This document shows, piece by piece, positions 1 to 8,569 of a DNA stretch of 64,000 nucleotides. The notes below the pieces were generated by a model. The model was not told where the DNA came from. It saw only the letters and a program-made list of their open reading frames with translations, and did not search any database. How positions within the stretch are numbered: position 1 is the first letter of the stretch; each line of letters starts with the position of its first letter. The stretch covers positions 620,001 to 684,000 of the forward strand of contig QXJR01000026.1 in the NCBI GenBank assembly GCA_020975725.1, read 5' to 3'. A program made the position numbers and the translations under genes. This DNA is from Picocystis sp. L7 (lineage: Eukaryota > Chlorophyta > Picocystophyceae > Picocystales > Picocystaceae).

Positions 1-276
1 GGATGCACGAGCATCCCATCTCGATCCCCATGCGAATGGACCTGTCCAAGCAGGATGCATGGACATCCCATCTCGACCCCCATGCGATCGGTTCTCTAGC
101 ATGATGAACGGACCACCTCGACGTCCACGGAGGAAACAAGCTTGTGGATGACCATGGCCATGACCAAATCGCCCATCCCTCGGTTGGATCGACCTTCGGG
201 GGGAGGACCCTTCCCTGGAGTTAAGCACGGGGTTAAGTCCGGTGGGACGTGGAGTTCACGAATGCGCCCATGCGGC
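1..276. repeat. Upstream region with 52-bp direct repeat
   Basis: The first 90 bases hold two imperfect copies of a 52-bp unit (about 1-36 and 53-88), each beginning ggatgca and containing catcccatctcga. The rest is the 5' flank of the uracil-DNA glycosylase gene. I see no other gene in it. Confidence 0.5.
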
Positions 277-1158
277 ATGGCGCGCACCACCATTGAGAGC
301 TATTTCGCACCACGTGCGAACAAAAGGACGCGCGTGGCGATTGCCGGGGATGGAGAAGGATCCGCAGGGGAAGCTGGGACGGAAAAACGAGGAGAATCGA
401 TCGCACGTGCGAAGAGACTGGCCGCATCGGCGAGGGACCACTGCCTGGAGATGCAGGTTGGCGGGAAGATGCCTGCTCTGAGGGACCTGCTGCTCGAGGA
501 CGGATGGAGGCGTGCATTGGAAGGGGCCACGTCGAGCACCTCTTTTCGAAGGCTGGACGAGTTCTTGACCAAGGAATGGCGGGGTCAGAAACCCATCTTC
601 CCACCCGCACCTTGTGTGTTCCATGCCTTCCACAGCTGTGCATTGGACGAGGTCAAAGTGGTCATCCTCGGACAAGATCCTTACCATGGACCCGGACAAG
701 CCATGGGACTGTCCTTCTCCGTCCCGAGAGGACAACGCATCCCACCATCGCTCCAAAACATCTACAAAGAGATCCAAGATGACCTGGGAATCCAACGTGG
801 CAGCCATGGGGATCTCACCACATGGGCACAACAAGGGGTGTTTCTGCTCAACACCGTGCTCACTGTGCGAGCAGGAGAGGCCAACTCCCACGCCAAACAA
901 GGATGGGAGGATTTGACCGATGCTGCCATCCGCGTGGTCTCCAAGGAACGCAAAGGGGTTGTCTTCCTGCTGTGGGGAAAGCACGCACAAGCCAAGGAGA
1001 AGCTCATCGATACAACCAAGCACCACGTCCTCAAATCGGTGCATCCTTCGGGACTCTCGGCCCACAAAGGATTCTTCGGGTGCAAGCATTTTTCCAAAGC
1101 CAATGCCATCCTCCAAGCAAAGGGCTTGGATCCCATCGATTGGTCCGTGCCCTCCTAG
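277..1158 (+). CDS. UNG: Uracil-DNA glycosylase, family 1 (UNG type)
   Basis: Removes uracil from DNA as the first step of base excision repair in nucleus and/or organelles. With the start at 277 the protein has 293 residues, close to human UNG2. The water-activating motif GQDPYH lies at residues 132-137 (Asp134 catalytic) and the DNA-minor-groove loop [13 protein letters not shown] begins at His256; both are intact. Residues 3-10 (RTTIESYF) look like the PCNA-interacting box at the extreme N-terminus of UNG2, followed by a basic NKRTR patch; this is why I prefer ATG 277 over the in-frame ATGs at 148 and 262. The upstream frame is open, so a longer, organelle-targeted form is possible. The function is secure; only the start is uncertain. 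Confidence 0.95.
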   Translation: MARTTIESYFAPRANKRTRVAIAGDGEGSAGEAGTEKRGESIARAKRLAASARDHCLEMQVGGKMPALRDLLLEDGWRRALEGATSSTSFRRLDEFLTKEWRGQKPIFPPAPCVFHAFHSCALDEVKVVILGQDPYHGPGQAMGLSFSVPRGQRIPPSLQNIYKEIQDDLGIQRGSHGDLTTWAQQGVFLLNTVLTVRAGEANSHAKQGWEDLTDAAIRVVSKERKGVVFLLWGKHAQAKEKLIDTTKHHVLKSVHPSGLSAHKGFFGCKHFSKANAILQAKGLDPIDWSVPS

Positions 1159-1301
1159 GCCAACCAACAAGCCTCGCTTGCCTCGAATCGTTCAAGTGGA
1201 AGCAAAGAGTGGAATTACTCCTTTCATTCTTGCCTCGTCTCCAAAGAGGGGTCGCCACTGGAGGGTGCAGCTGGAAGACAGATAGACAGAGTAGTGCTCG
1301 C

Positions 1302-1333
1302 ATGAAGTTCGTGTTGCTTGTTTCCATGGCCCT
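1302..1333 (+). other. Possible 5' mini-exon of the ACAD10/11-like gene
   Basis: An ATG at 1302 opens a short hydrophobic peptide (MKFVLLVSMAL) that runs straight into a strong splice donor, GTAAGTAT, at 1334. A pyrimidine-rich acceptor ending at 1483 (ttttccag) would join it in phase to the ATG at 1485 of the downstream gene, giving an 846-residue product. The phase match has a one-in-three chance of being accidental, so this is a gene-model option, not a firm call. Confidence 0.35.
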
Positions 1334-1652
1334 GTAAGTATACCGTTCGCCCCGTTCTGCATGGATCCCACGCTTCGTCCTTCCACCGTCCATCTCCTTG
1401 TCCAGCTGCCATCCTGCTGGACTAGTGGACACGTTCCTTGCCCTCCATGGGCGAGCTTCCAGATGCCAGGAGCAGTTTTCCAGCATGGCCCATATCCATG
1501 GACCAGGTGAAAGGGGAATCCCAACAAGAGAGAAGAAAACATATCCGAAAGTGTCGGAACGTCGACCAAGCAGGCATGGCGTCGCCGCCGCGACTCGCCA
1601 TCGACGAGGTGCGCATGGGACCTCCTTGGGACGGAGAAGAAGCGATCGCGCG

Positions 1653-3992
1653 ATGCAGATACTGGTGCGTTCGAGTGGAAGGGGTGCTGACGAGCATACG
1701 CGGTGGAAGGCCAAGCTGAGAGAATACCTCCAGTCTCTTCCATTGGATATGGATTTTCAATCAGATTGGCAGCTGCTCCAATTCAACCATGGACAATCCA
1801 ATCCTACCTACTTGGTCTCTTGCAACGGAAGGAAGTTGGTGGTGCGAAAACAACCCCCCGGAAAGCTCCTGCAGTCCGCCCACGCGGTACACCGTGAGTA
1901 TCGGGTGATGAAAGCGTTGCAGGAGACTTCTGTGCCCGTGCCACGTGTCCTGGCCCTTTGTCAAGATGTCAATGTGATTGGCACAGAGTTTTTCGTCATG
2001 GAGTACGTCCATGGAAGGATATTTCAGGACGTGGGATTGCCAAACCTGAGCCCAGATGAGCGTCAGAGCGTCTATCGTGCAAAAGCTAAAGTCTTGGCAT
2101 CCCTGCACAGCCTGGACGTGGACCGAATCGGCTTGGGAGATTATGGTCCGAGGGACAGATACTGCATCAGGCAAATCAGGAGGTGGAAACAGCAATATTT
2201 GGCTTCTGTAAGCACTCAGCACCAAGACATGTTGGACCTTGCCAGGTGGCTGGAGGTGAATTGCCCCAGTACAAATGGCAAAGTATGCCTACTGCACGGA
2301 GATTATCGACTGGATAATATCCTCTATCAGACTCAAGGCACTCGACCACTAGCAGTGGTCGACTGGGAGCTGAGCACGTTGGGCGATCCTCTGTCGGATG
2401 TTGCATACATGTGCCTGGGATACCATCTCTTGAAAGTTCCTGGACTTCCATTTTTGCCAAACCCACTGCCTCCTGGCATTCCGACCGAAGCTGAACTCCT
2501 TCAAGAGTACTGCGAACTTTCTGGGAGAGCAGTACCTAGCAAAGAAGAATGGATTTTCTACCTTGGCCTGGGCCTCTTCCGTGTGTGCTCCATTGTTGCC
2601 GGTGTGGGAGCCAGAGCTACGGCGGGAAATGCAGCCGCAGCCAATGCCGCAGAGCTCGGTGCATCCGTAAACAGACTGGCTAGCTATGCTTTGCGGCTTG
2701 TTTTCTCTGTCAAGCAATCGCTTGCACCCAGGACCGGTCTTCTAGATCGGGTGCATCTTCATACCCAACTGCGTTTGGACCTGGAACGCTTTATGGAGAC
2801 AAAGGTATATCCTGCAGAGAGCACCCTCCATGCGCACGCCTTGACCGACAAGAGGTGGACCATTCATCCTTTGATGGAACAACTGAAGGAGGAGGCGCAA
2901 AAGTCCGGGCTGTGGAATCTCTGGATGCCTGCCGACACAGCGGAGGGCCTAGCCCGCCTCGGATTGGACAAGAAGTGGATTGGGCCCAGGCTCACCAATG
3001 AGGAGTATGCATCCTTGTGTGAAGTAATGGGGAGGAGTGTTTGGGGACCAGAAGTTTTCAATTGTAATGCCCCCGACACTGGGAACATGGAAATTCTGGC
3101 GCGATATGGTACGCTCGCGCAGCAACGCCAATGGTTGGTTCCCCTGCTTCAGGGTCGAATACGCAGCTGCTTTGGTATGACAGAGCCTCACGTGGCTTCT
3201 TCTGATGCGACAAACATTTCCTCAGAAGTTACGATTCTGGGAAGGGAATGCAGTGTGAAAGGTACAAAGTGGTGGACAAGTGGAGCAATGGATCCAAGAT
3301 GCAAGCTCTGCATATTCATGGGAAAGTCGGACAAGGAAAACACTTTGATTCACAAGCAGCAGTCCATGGTCTTGGTACCCATGGACTCGCCAGGGGTACG
3401 TGTGCTGCGTCCGTTGACTGTCTTTGGCTACGATGACGCCCCACACGGACACGCAGAGGTGGAGTTTGAGGATGTCCTTCTGGACGCAGACGATGCCGTG
3501 CTTTTGGGTCCAGGACGCGGCTTTGAGATTGCGCAAGGCCGGCTCGGACCAGGACGGTTGCATCATTGCATGCGTTTGATCGGTATGGCGGAGAGGTCCC
3601 TGGAGCTCATGGTTGTTAGGGGCAAATCCAGGGTCGCATTTGGCAAGCCCCTAGCAGCCCTTGGTTCTTTTGCCGAGCGATTGGCCGACTGCCGAATCCA
3701 GTTGAATGCTGCACGGCTCTTGGTTGTGCAAGCCGCCCGGGTTCTAGACAAGGAAGGATTCAAAGGAGCCAGAGGAGACATTGCTGCTGCCAAAGTTGCC
3801 GCTCCGCGTGCAGCTTTGCATTGCATCGATCAGGCTATACAGGTCCACGGGGGCGCAGGGGTTTGCCAGGATACGATTTTGCCTAGCCTGTGGGCGGCTG
3901 CCCGGACGCTACGTATAGCAGATGGACCAGATGAAGTGCATCTAGCAACGTTGGCGAAGCTGGAACTGGGGCGTATACGCTCCATGCTGTAA
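1653..3992 (+). CDS. ACAD10/ACAD11-type fusion: APH-like kinase plus acyl-CoA dehydrogenase
   Basis: A two-domain enzyme. Family members phosphorylate 4-hydroxyacyl-CoAs with an N-terminal aminoglycoside-phosphotransferase-like kinase and then eliminate phosphate and process the acyl-CoA with a C-terminal FAD-dependent dehydrogenase. The kinase domain (about residues 40-330) shows the catalytic HGDYRLDN (His215, Asp217, Asn222) and the metal-binding [13 protein letters not shown]. The dehydrogenase domain (about 400-779) shows FGMTEP and SSDATN in its FAD/substrate region, a [11 protein letters not shown] segment and the closing IQVHGGAG helix. The C-terminus is RIRSML, which resembles a minor peroxisomal PTS1 tripeptide. 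The frame stays open upstream, with an ATG at 1485 and a possible spliced leader at 1302, so the true N-terminus may be longer. Domain order and length fit the family well. Confidence 0.93.
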   Translation: MQILVRSSGRGADEHTRWKAKLREYLQSLPLDMDFQSDWQLLQFNHGQSNPTYLVSCNGRKLVVRKQPPGKLLQSAHAVHREYRVMKALQETSVPVPRVLALCQDVNVIGTEFFVMEYVHGRIFQDVGLPNLSPDERQSVYRAKAKVLASLHSLDVDRIGLGDYGPRDRYCIRQIRRWKQQYLASVSTQHQDMLDLARWLEVNCPSTNGKVCLLHGDYRLDNILYQTQGTRPLAVVDWELSTLGDPLSDVAYMCLGYHLLKVPGLPFLPNPLPPGIPTEAELLQEYCELSGRAVPSKEEWIFYLGLGLFRVCSIVAGVGARATAGNAAAANAAELGASVNRLASYALRLVFSVKQSLAPRTGLLDRVHLHTQLRLDLERFMETKVYPAESTLHAHALTDKRWTIHPLMEQLKEEAQKSGLWNLWMPADTAEGLARLGLDKKWIGPRLTNEEYASLCEVMGRSVWGPEVFNCNAPDTGNMEILARYGTLAQQRQWLVPLLQGRIRSCFGMTEPHVASSDATNISSEVTILGRECSVKGTKWWTSGAMDPRCKLCIFMGKSDKENTLIHKQQSMVLVPMDSPGVRVLRPLTVFGYDDAPHGHAEVEFEDVLLDADDAVLLGPGRGFEIAQGRLGPGRLHHCMRLIGMAERSLELMVVRGKSRVAFGKPLAALGSFAERLADCRIQLNAARLLVVQAARVLDKEGFKGARGDIAAAKVAAPRAALHCIDQAIQVHGGAGVCQDTILPSLWAAARTLRIADGPDEVHLATLAKLELGRIRSML

Positions 3993-4318
3993 GGGTCGTC
4001 AATTGCCACGAGCAGCCCGGATGGGCACGTCGCTTCTTTGTTTGATCCTTGTGCACTGCACCAGGGTTTTTGCCTGGGTCCCTTTCCATGCAAGCTGCAG
4101 CAATGTAGGAGGCAATCTTCTTCCCATCGTCGTCTATTCGAACGGGGAGGGTGCAAGGGAAACATGCACCATTGCTTCCACAAGCTCCTCTTCCCGTCGT
4201 CGTGGCTCGCACCATTCCTCGCTCCATCCTTCCTGGTCTGGATCCCTTGCTCGTGCACCCTTGCATCCCTGGTGATGTGGTGTGTTCCATCCATCTGTGG
4301 GACCATGAATCACAATCC
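3993..4318. other. Intergenic region
   Basis: A 326-bp gap between two plus-strand genes. The frame of the next gene is open through most of it, so part may code for an N-terminal extension. No other feature seen. Confidence 0.4.
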
Positions 4319-5587
4319 ATGCATTCCTCCACCTCACTGTTGCTTCGCCACTTCTTGGCCAAAGCATTGGCGTCGGAAAGCGGATACTTCTCGTCCACTC
4401 GCTTTCCCAGAGCGGGTGCAGTGTCGCAAGCGTTGCCATGGCGAGATTTCGCGGGCGAATTCGACGCTTGGGAAGCCATGGCGTCGGCGCACCGCCATGC
4501 CCGACAGTCTAGGAACGCGTGGCTGACGCCTTCGGAGATGTTCGCGCCTTACTACGGCGCTGCGTTCGCCAGATGTGCGCTGATGATGCATCGGAAGAAG
4601 ACGATGGAACAAGGAAAGGATCCAGAACAAGTGACTCTGCGCATGGTGGAAGTGGGAGCGGGTAGAGGTGGATTGGCCCGTGGCGCCATGGCCTACTTGA
4701 AGGAGAAAGGTGGACACCAAGGATGGACATACCTGTGCACAGATGTCTCCCAGGCTTCCTTGGCGTGCCTGGAGAAGCTAGAAGGGGCCAGCACCATGCA
4801 AATGGACGCCACCGATCCCAAGCAATGGGAAAAACTCGCCAGCGAGGAACACACCTTCGTGATTGCCACGGAGGTCCTGGACAATTTGCCGCACGATCGC
4901 GTGGAAAAAGACACGCGTGGACAATGGCAACAGACCCACGCGTCCGTCCAGAAAGAGATCGATAAACATGCAAGACCGGGGATGGAACTACGCCCACTCC
5001 AGGACCCCCTGCTACAAAGGTGTTTCGAGCATCTGTCCATCCTTGACAGCGACGCAGCAAGACAATTTCCATTGCCTTCATGGTTTCCGGCGTTGTGGAA
5101 GAAGAAAATCACCCACAAGGACGGAGGATCTGTGCACTTCCTTCCCACGGCCTGTTTGGAAATGCTCGAGGCCATGCATCAAACACTACCCGCGCACACG
5201 CTCATTGCTCAGGATTTCGATACACTGCCAGACATCAAGATCTCGGGCAAAAATGCACCGCTCGTGGTGAAGACCCATATCCATCAGCTTCAAGATGGAC
5301 AGGACGCAGGCGACCTGCCCGATGAAGATCTGGACACATTTCTGTTGAAGGAGGAAGAAATGGGACAATGCGACGTCCTCTTCCCTACAGATTTCGACTG
5401 GCTGTCCACTCTGTTCCAGTCCACCGCAGAATCCCACGGCAGGAGATGCGTTGCACGCCATGCTATGGCTCGAGAGTTCCTGGAGAGCTTCGGGGACGTG
5501 TATGCCACGAGCACCAGGAGTGGCTACAATCCCATGTTGGAGGAGTTTCCAAACACCCGGATATTTATCGGTCAGGCTTCTCCATGA
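4319..5587 (+). CDS. NDUFAF7/MidA-family SAM-dependent methyltransferase
   Basis: A member of the DUF185/MidA family, whose mitochondrial representative NDUFAF7 dimethylates an arginine of a complex I subunit (NDUFS2) during assembly. The 422-residue protein has the family's N-terminal hallmark (GYFSSTRF, then WLTPSEMFAPYYG), the SAM-binding glycine motif EVGAGRGG at residues 111-118, a second acidic motif (ATEVLDNLPHD) and the C-terminal FPTDFDWL and SGYNPMLEEF segments. The residues ahead of GYFSS (MHSSTSLLLRHFLAKAL) are basic and hydroxylated, consistent with a mitochondrial presequence. ATG 4319 is the first methionine in a frame that is open from about 4151. The divergent fungal/plant-type sequence leaves the exact substrate an inference. 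Confidence 0.82.
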   Translation: MHSSTSLLLRHFLAKALASESGYFSSTRFPRAGAVSQALPWRDFAGEFDAWEAMASAHRHARQSRNAWLTPSEMFAPYYGAAFARCALMMHRKKTMEQGKDPEQVTLRMVEVGAGRGGLARGAMAYLKEKGGHQGWTYLCTDVSQASLACLEKLEGASTMQMDATDPKQWEKLASEEHTFVIATEVLDNLPHDRVEKDTRGQWQQTHASVQKEIDKHARPGMELRPLQDPLLQRCFEHLSILDSDAARQFPLPSWFPALWKKKITHKDGGSVHFLPTACLEMLEAMHQTLPAHTLIAQDFDTLPDIKISGKNAPLVVKTHIHQLQDGQDAGDLPDEDLDTFLLKEEEMGQCDVLFPTDFDWLSTLFQSTAESHGRRCVARHAMAREFLESFGDVYATSTRSGYNPMLEEFPNTRIFIGQASP

Positions 5588-5942
5588 TACGTCTTGCACA
5601 TTGCACACTGCAACGATGCACGAGTGGACTTGCCCGTCCTTTTTTGCGTTCCTTTTTCTCCCTACGAGGGGCGAGATGCCATCCCATTCGAAACCAATCT
5701 TCGACTGCGTATCCATGCGCTTCGAATGGGTTCTGATCCTACCTCTTCCCCACCTTCCTTGCACCTGTCTTGGATGGATGTGCACGTCTCTTGGAGCTGT
5801 TGGGTGTGCATTCATTTGCTTACCACCAGGGAACGAGGTTAACTGCATCCGAGTTAACCGACGATGGACCTGGTTGGTGGCCATCCATGCAAACCTGCCA
5901 TTGGTTCGACCACAGCTTTGGACGAGTGCGACGTGCGTGAAC
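5588..5942. other. Intergenic region
   Basis: A 355-bp gap. The frame of the downstream hydrolase is open throughout and holds other ATGs, so the gene's start is not settled. Nothing else recognised. Confidence 0.35.
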
Positions 5943-6905
5943 ATGCGCACATGTGTCAGGACCTGCTCCAACATCGTCCACACGCAGAGGGGTGGGATAC
6001 TGGCGTTGGAAGCAGTCGCGGAGGATACACGGACATGGAAAACCGACGGGGAAGCCTGCAGCACCGCCATGCTCTTGCATGGATTGCTGGGTGCAGGAAG
6101 GAACTGGAGAAGCTTTGCGAAGGATCTCACCAAGCAGTCGGCGGAAAGCTCACCGGGAAAGTTCCAAGTGTGGCTCGCAGATCTAAGAAACCATGGGAAG
6201 ACAGCGCAGAGGAACCCAAGGAGCTTTGCTGCACCGCATGACATCGACGCAACCGCAGCAGACGTGCGCAGAACGGTGCAGGACGAATTGGAAAGGGTGC
6301 CGGACGTGCTCATCGGACACTCGTTGTCCGGAAAGGTGGTGCTGGACTATTTGAGGAAGACCTCGGGGACCCATGAAGCGCCCAAGCATGCTTGGATATT
6401 GGATTCTTTGCCCGGGGTCGCTGTGGAACGAGGCAATGCCAACCAGGACGTGAGCAACGTGCTGGCAAAGCTGGCCACCTTGCCTCAATCCGTTCCCTCC
6501 AGGAACTGGTTGTATCGGGAGCTCCAACGGGACGGGTTTTCGGAGGAGCTGTCGTTGTGGATGGGGAGCAATTTACGCAGCGGTCCGGCTGGTTCCAAGG
6601 GAGGATTGGTGTGGTCTTTCCACTTGGAAGGGGTGATCCAGATGTACGATTCGTACCTCAAGGGAGACTATTGGGATGTTTTGGAGGACCGGGATTCCAG
6701 CACCACCATTCACGTTGTGCGGGCGGAGCGGAGCGATCGTTGGGACGATCAGACCTTGCATCGTTTGGAGGACGTTCGTCGATCCAATCCCTTGGTACAG
6801 GTGCACGTCCTTCCCAACGCCGGCCATTGGTTGCACACAGACAATCCTCAAGGATTGAAGGATCTCATCGTGCCTACTTTGGTCCATCCTGCAAAAGCAG
6901 GATGA
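5943..6905 (+). CDS. Alpha/beta hydrolase, ABHD11/YbfF-like
   Basis: A serine hydrolase of the ABHD11/YbfF group, usually esterases or lipases; the mitochondrial ABHD11 protects lipoylated dehydrogenase complexes. The 320-residue reading begins MRTCVRTCSNIV. It shows the oxyanion segment LLHGLLGAGRNW, the DLRNHGKT strand, the nucleophile elbow GHSLSGK (Ser127), a likely acid residue in VRAERSD and the catalytic histidine in NAGHWLH (His295). The triad is complete. The start is uncertain because the frame is open from about 5451; ATG 5943 gives a short basic leader that could target mitochondria. The substrate cannot be inferred. Confidence 0.85.
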   Translation: MRTCVRTCSNIVHTQRGGILALEAVAEDTRTWKTDGEACSTAMLLHGLLGAGRNWRSFAKDLTKQSAESSPGKFQVWLADLRNHGKTAQRNPRSFAAPHDIDATAADVRRTVQDELERVPDVLIGHSLSGKVVLDYLRKTSGTHEAPKHAWILDSLPGVAVERGNANQDVSNVLAKLATLPQSVPSRNWLYRELQRDGFSEELSLWMGSNLRSGPAGSKGGLVWSFHLEGVIQMYDSYLKGDYWDVLEDRDSSTTIHVVRAERSDRWDDQTLHRLEDVRRSNPLVQVHVLPNAGHWLHTDNPQGLKDLIVPTLVHPAKAG

Positions 6906-7168
6906 ACCCGTTCCCTTTCGAAAAGGACCCCTTTCCCTTTCAACCAGGCACCCCTTTCCCTTTCAACCGTGGATCCCCCCGGCTAGGGTTCGACCTCCCC
7001 AGCCTCGACCCGACGATCCCCAGGGGTCCACGTGGGATCCCCGGTCCGATCCGATACCCCCCTATCTCTCCCTCGATCGAGATCCAACGCCTTCCTTCCC
7101 TCTCCAACGGGGAGCCAACGGGGTGGACCCTCCACCAGGAACGTGTCGCACGTGACCATCGCGTCGAC
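6906..7168. repeat. Intergenic region with short CCCTTTCCCTTTCAACC repeat
   Basis: Between the hydrolase stop and the permease start, the motif cccctttccctttcaacc is repeated at about 6928-6969. The rest is pyrimidine-rich leader in front of the permease. The permease frame is open through it. Confidence 0.4.
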
Positions 7169-8569
7169 ATGGCCGTGGCTTTGCGTCGGACATGGACCGC
7201 CATGGCGCACGCGCCTGGACCCGAAAGGCGCGTGGAAAGGAAGGACAGGAACCGTGGAAAAATGGGCACCGCACGAAAACCCAGACGAGTGCGCGTCCAG
7301 GCGCAGGAAGGACGAGTGATTGGCGCAACGGCACTCATCACCGGATCCACCGTCGGTGCAGGCATCCTGGCGCTGCCTGCGAGCGTCGTGCAAGCGGGAT
7401 ACGGACCCTCCTCGACCGTGCTGGTTGCGTGCTGGATGCTGCTGTCCGTGGAAGCCTTCCTGCTGGCCGAAGTCAACGTCGCACTGCGCGAAGAGACGAA
7501 CAGAAGTACGGAGAGGGAAGCCGAGTCCGTGGATGGTGGACAATCCAAGATCGTCTCGCTCACACAAATGGCAGAAAGGACGCTCGGAACCACCGCCTCC
7601 ACCCTCGTGAGCGGCGCATACCTCTTCCTGTCCTACACCCTTCTGGTGGCCTACCTCGCCAAGGCTGGAGAGCTGCTGGGTGACATCGTGCACATCCCAC
7701 CTGCAGCGGCTGGAACGGCGTTCGCCGCGGTCATGGGAGGTTCCATCTTCGTGGGATCGGAACAAACCACAGATCAAGTCAACCGAGCATTCACGGGGGC
7801 CTTGATGGCCCTCTTCCTGCTCATCGGGATGGACGGCTTCTGGGAAACGCACGGAGACCTGTCCCACTTGGCCTACGCCGATTGGTCGCAAGCGCCAGCT
7901 TGTGTTCCAATCGCCTTCCTGGCGCTCGTGTACCACGATCTCATCCCTGTGGTGTGTTCCTACCTCGGCGGAGACAGAGACAAGATCCGCAAGGCCATCC
8001 TGGGAGGAAGCTTGATTCCTCTGGCCATGTTCTTGCTCTGGAACTCCGCCTTCCTTTCTCTGGCACCCGTGGGCATGGGCGTGGACCCGTTGGACTACTT
8101 GGGAAGAGACGGGATCATGTCTGGGCTGCTGGGCATGTTCGGAGTCCTGGCCATCGCCACTTCCCTGATCGGCACCCTGGTGAGCATGACGGAGTACATC
8201 ATCAGCCACGTCCCGGAGGACCTTACGCTCCTGGATCAAGCCAGGGAAAAACTGAACGCCATGGGAACCAAGGTCGAAAGCCCAGCTCTCCTGCGTCCGA
8301 TGGCTTTCCTCGCCGTGCTGCTCCCTCCACTTACCGTGGCATTTACGGACCCAGACGTCTTCCTGTCTGCATCCGCATTCGCCGGGGCCTATGGAATGAC
8401 AACGCTGTATGGAATCGTCCCACCCCTCATGGCTCTCTCTCTGCGCAACGAGAAGAAGAAGGGGATGCCCAAGTTGGTACCGGGAGGGTCGGGCCTATTG
8501 GTAGGATTGGGACTGAGCGCATTTTTGATTGCGGGCGGACAAGCCCGCTTGGATTTTCCGCTGCTATGA
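7169..8569 (+). CDS. Tryptophan/tyrosine permease-family transporter
   Basis: A 466-residue polytopic membrane protein of the aromatic amino-acid permease family (bacterial TyrP/Mtr/TnaB type, with plastid-located relatives in plants and algae). After a basic 50-residue leader (RRVERKDRNRGK and KPRRVRVQ) come about 11 hydrophobic segments. The first holds the family signature ITGSTVGAGILALP; later ones include YLFLSYTLLVAYLAKAG, LIPVVCSYLGGD with the adjoining KIRKAILGG loop, and the final VGLGLSAFLIAGG. ATG 7169 directly precedes the basic leader, which could act as a plastid transit peptide. The substrate is inferred from the family only. The gene is co-directional with its three upstream neighbours. 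Confidence 0.85.
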   Translation: MAVALRRTWTAMAHAPGPERRVERKDRNRGKMGTARKPRRVRVQAQEGRVIGATALITGSTVGAGILALPASVVQAGYGPSSTVLVACWMLLSVEAFLLAEVNVALREETNRSTEREAESVDGGQSKIVSLTQMAERTLGTTASTLVSGAYLFLSYTLLVAYLAKAGELLGDIVHIPPAAAGTAFAAVMGGSIFVGSEQTTDQVNRAFTGALMALFLLIGMDGFWETHGDLSHLAYADWSQAPACVPIAFLALVYHDLIPVVCSYLGGDRDKIRKAILGGSLIPLAMFLLWNSAFLSLAPVGMGVDPLDYLGRDGIMSGLLGMFGVLAIATSLIGTLVSMTEYIISHVPEDLTLLDQAREKLNAMGTKVESPALLRPMAFLAVLLPPLTVAFTDPDVFLSASAFAGAYGMTTLYGIVPPLMALSLRNEKKKGMPKLVPGGSGLLVGLGLSAFLIAGGQARLDFPLL

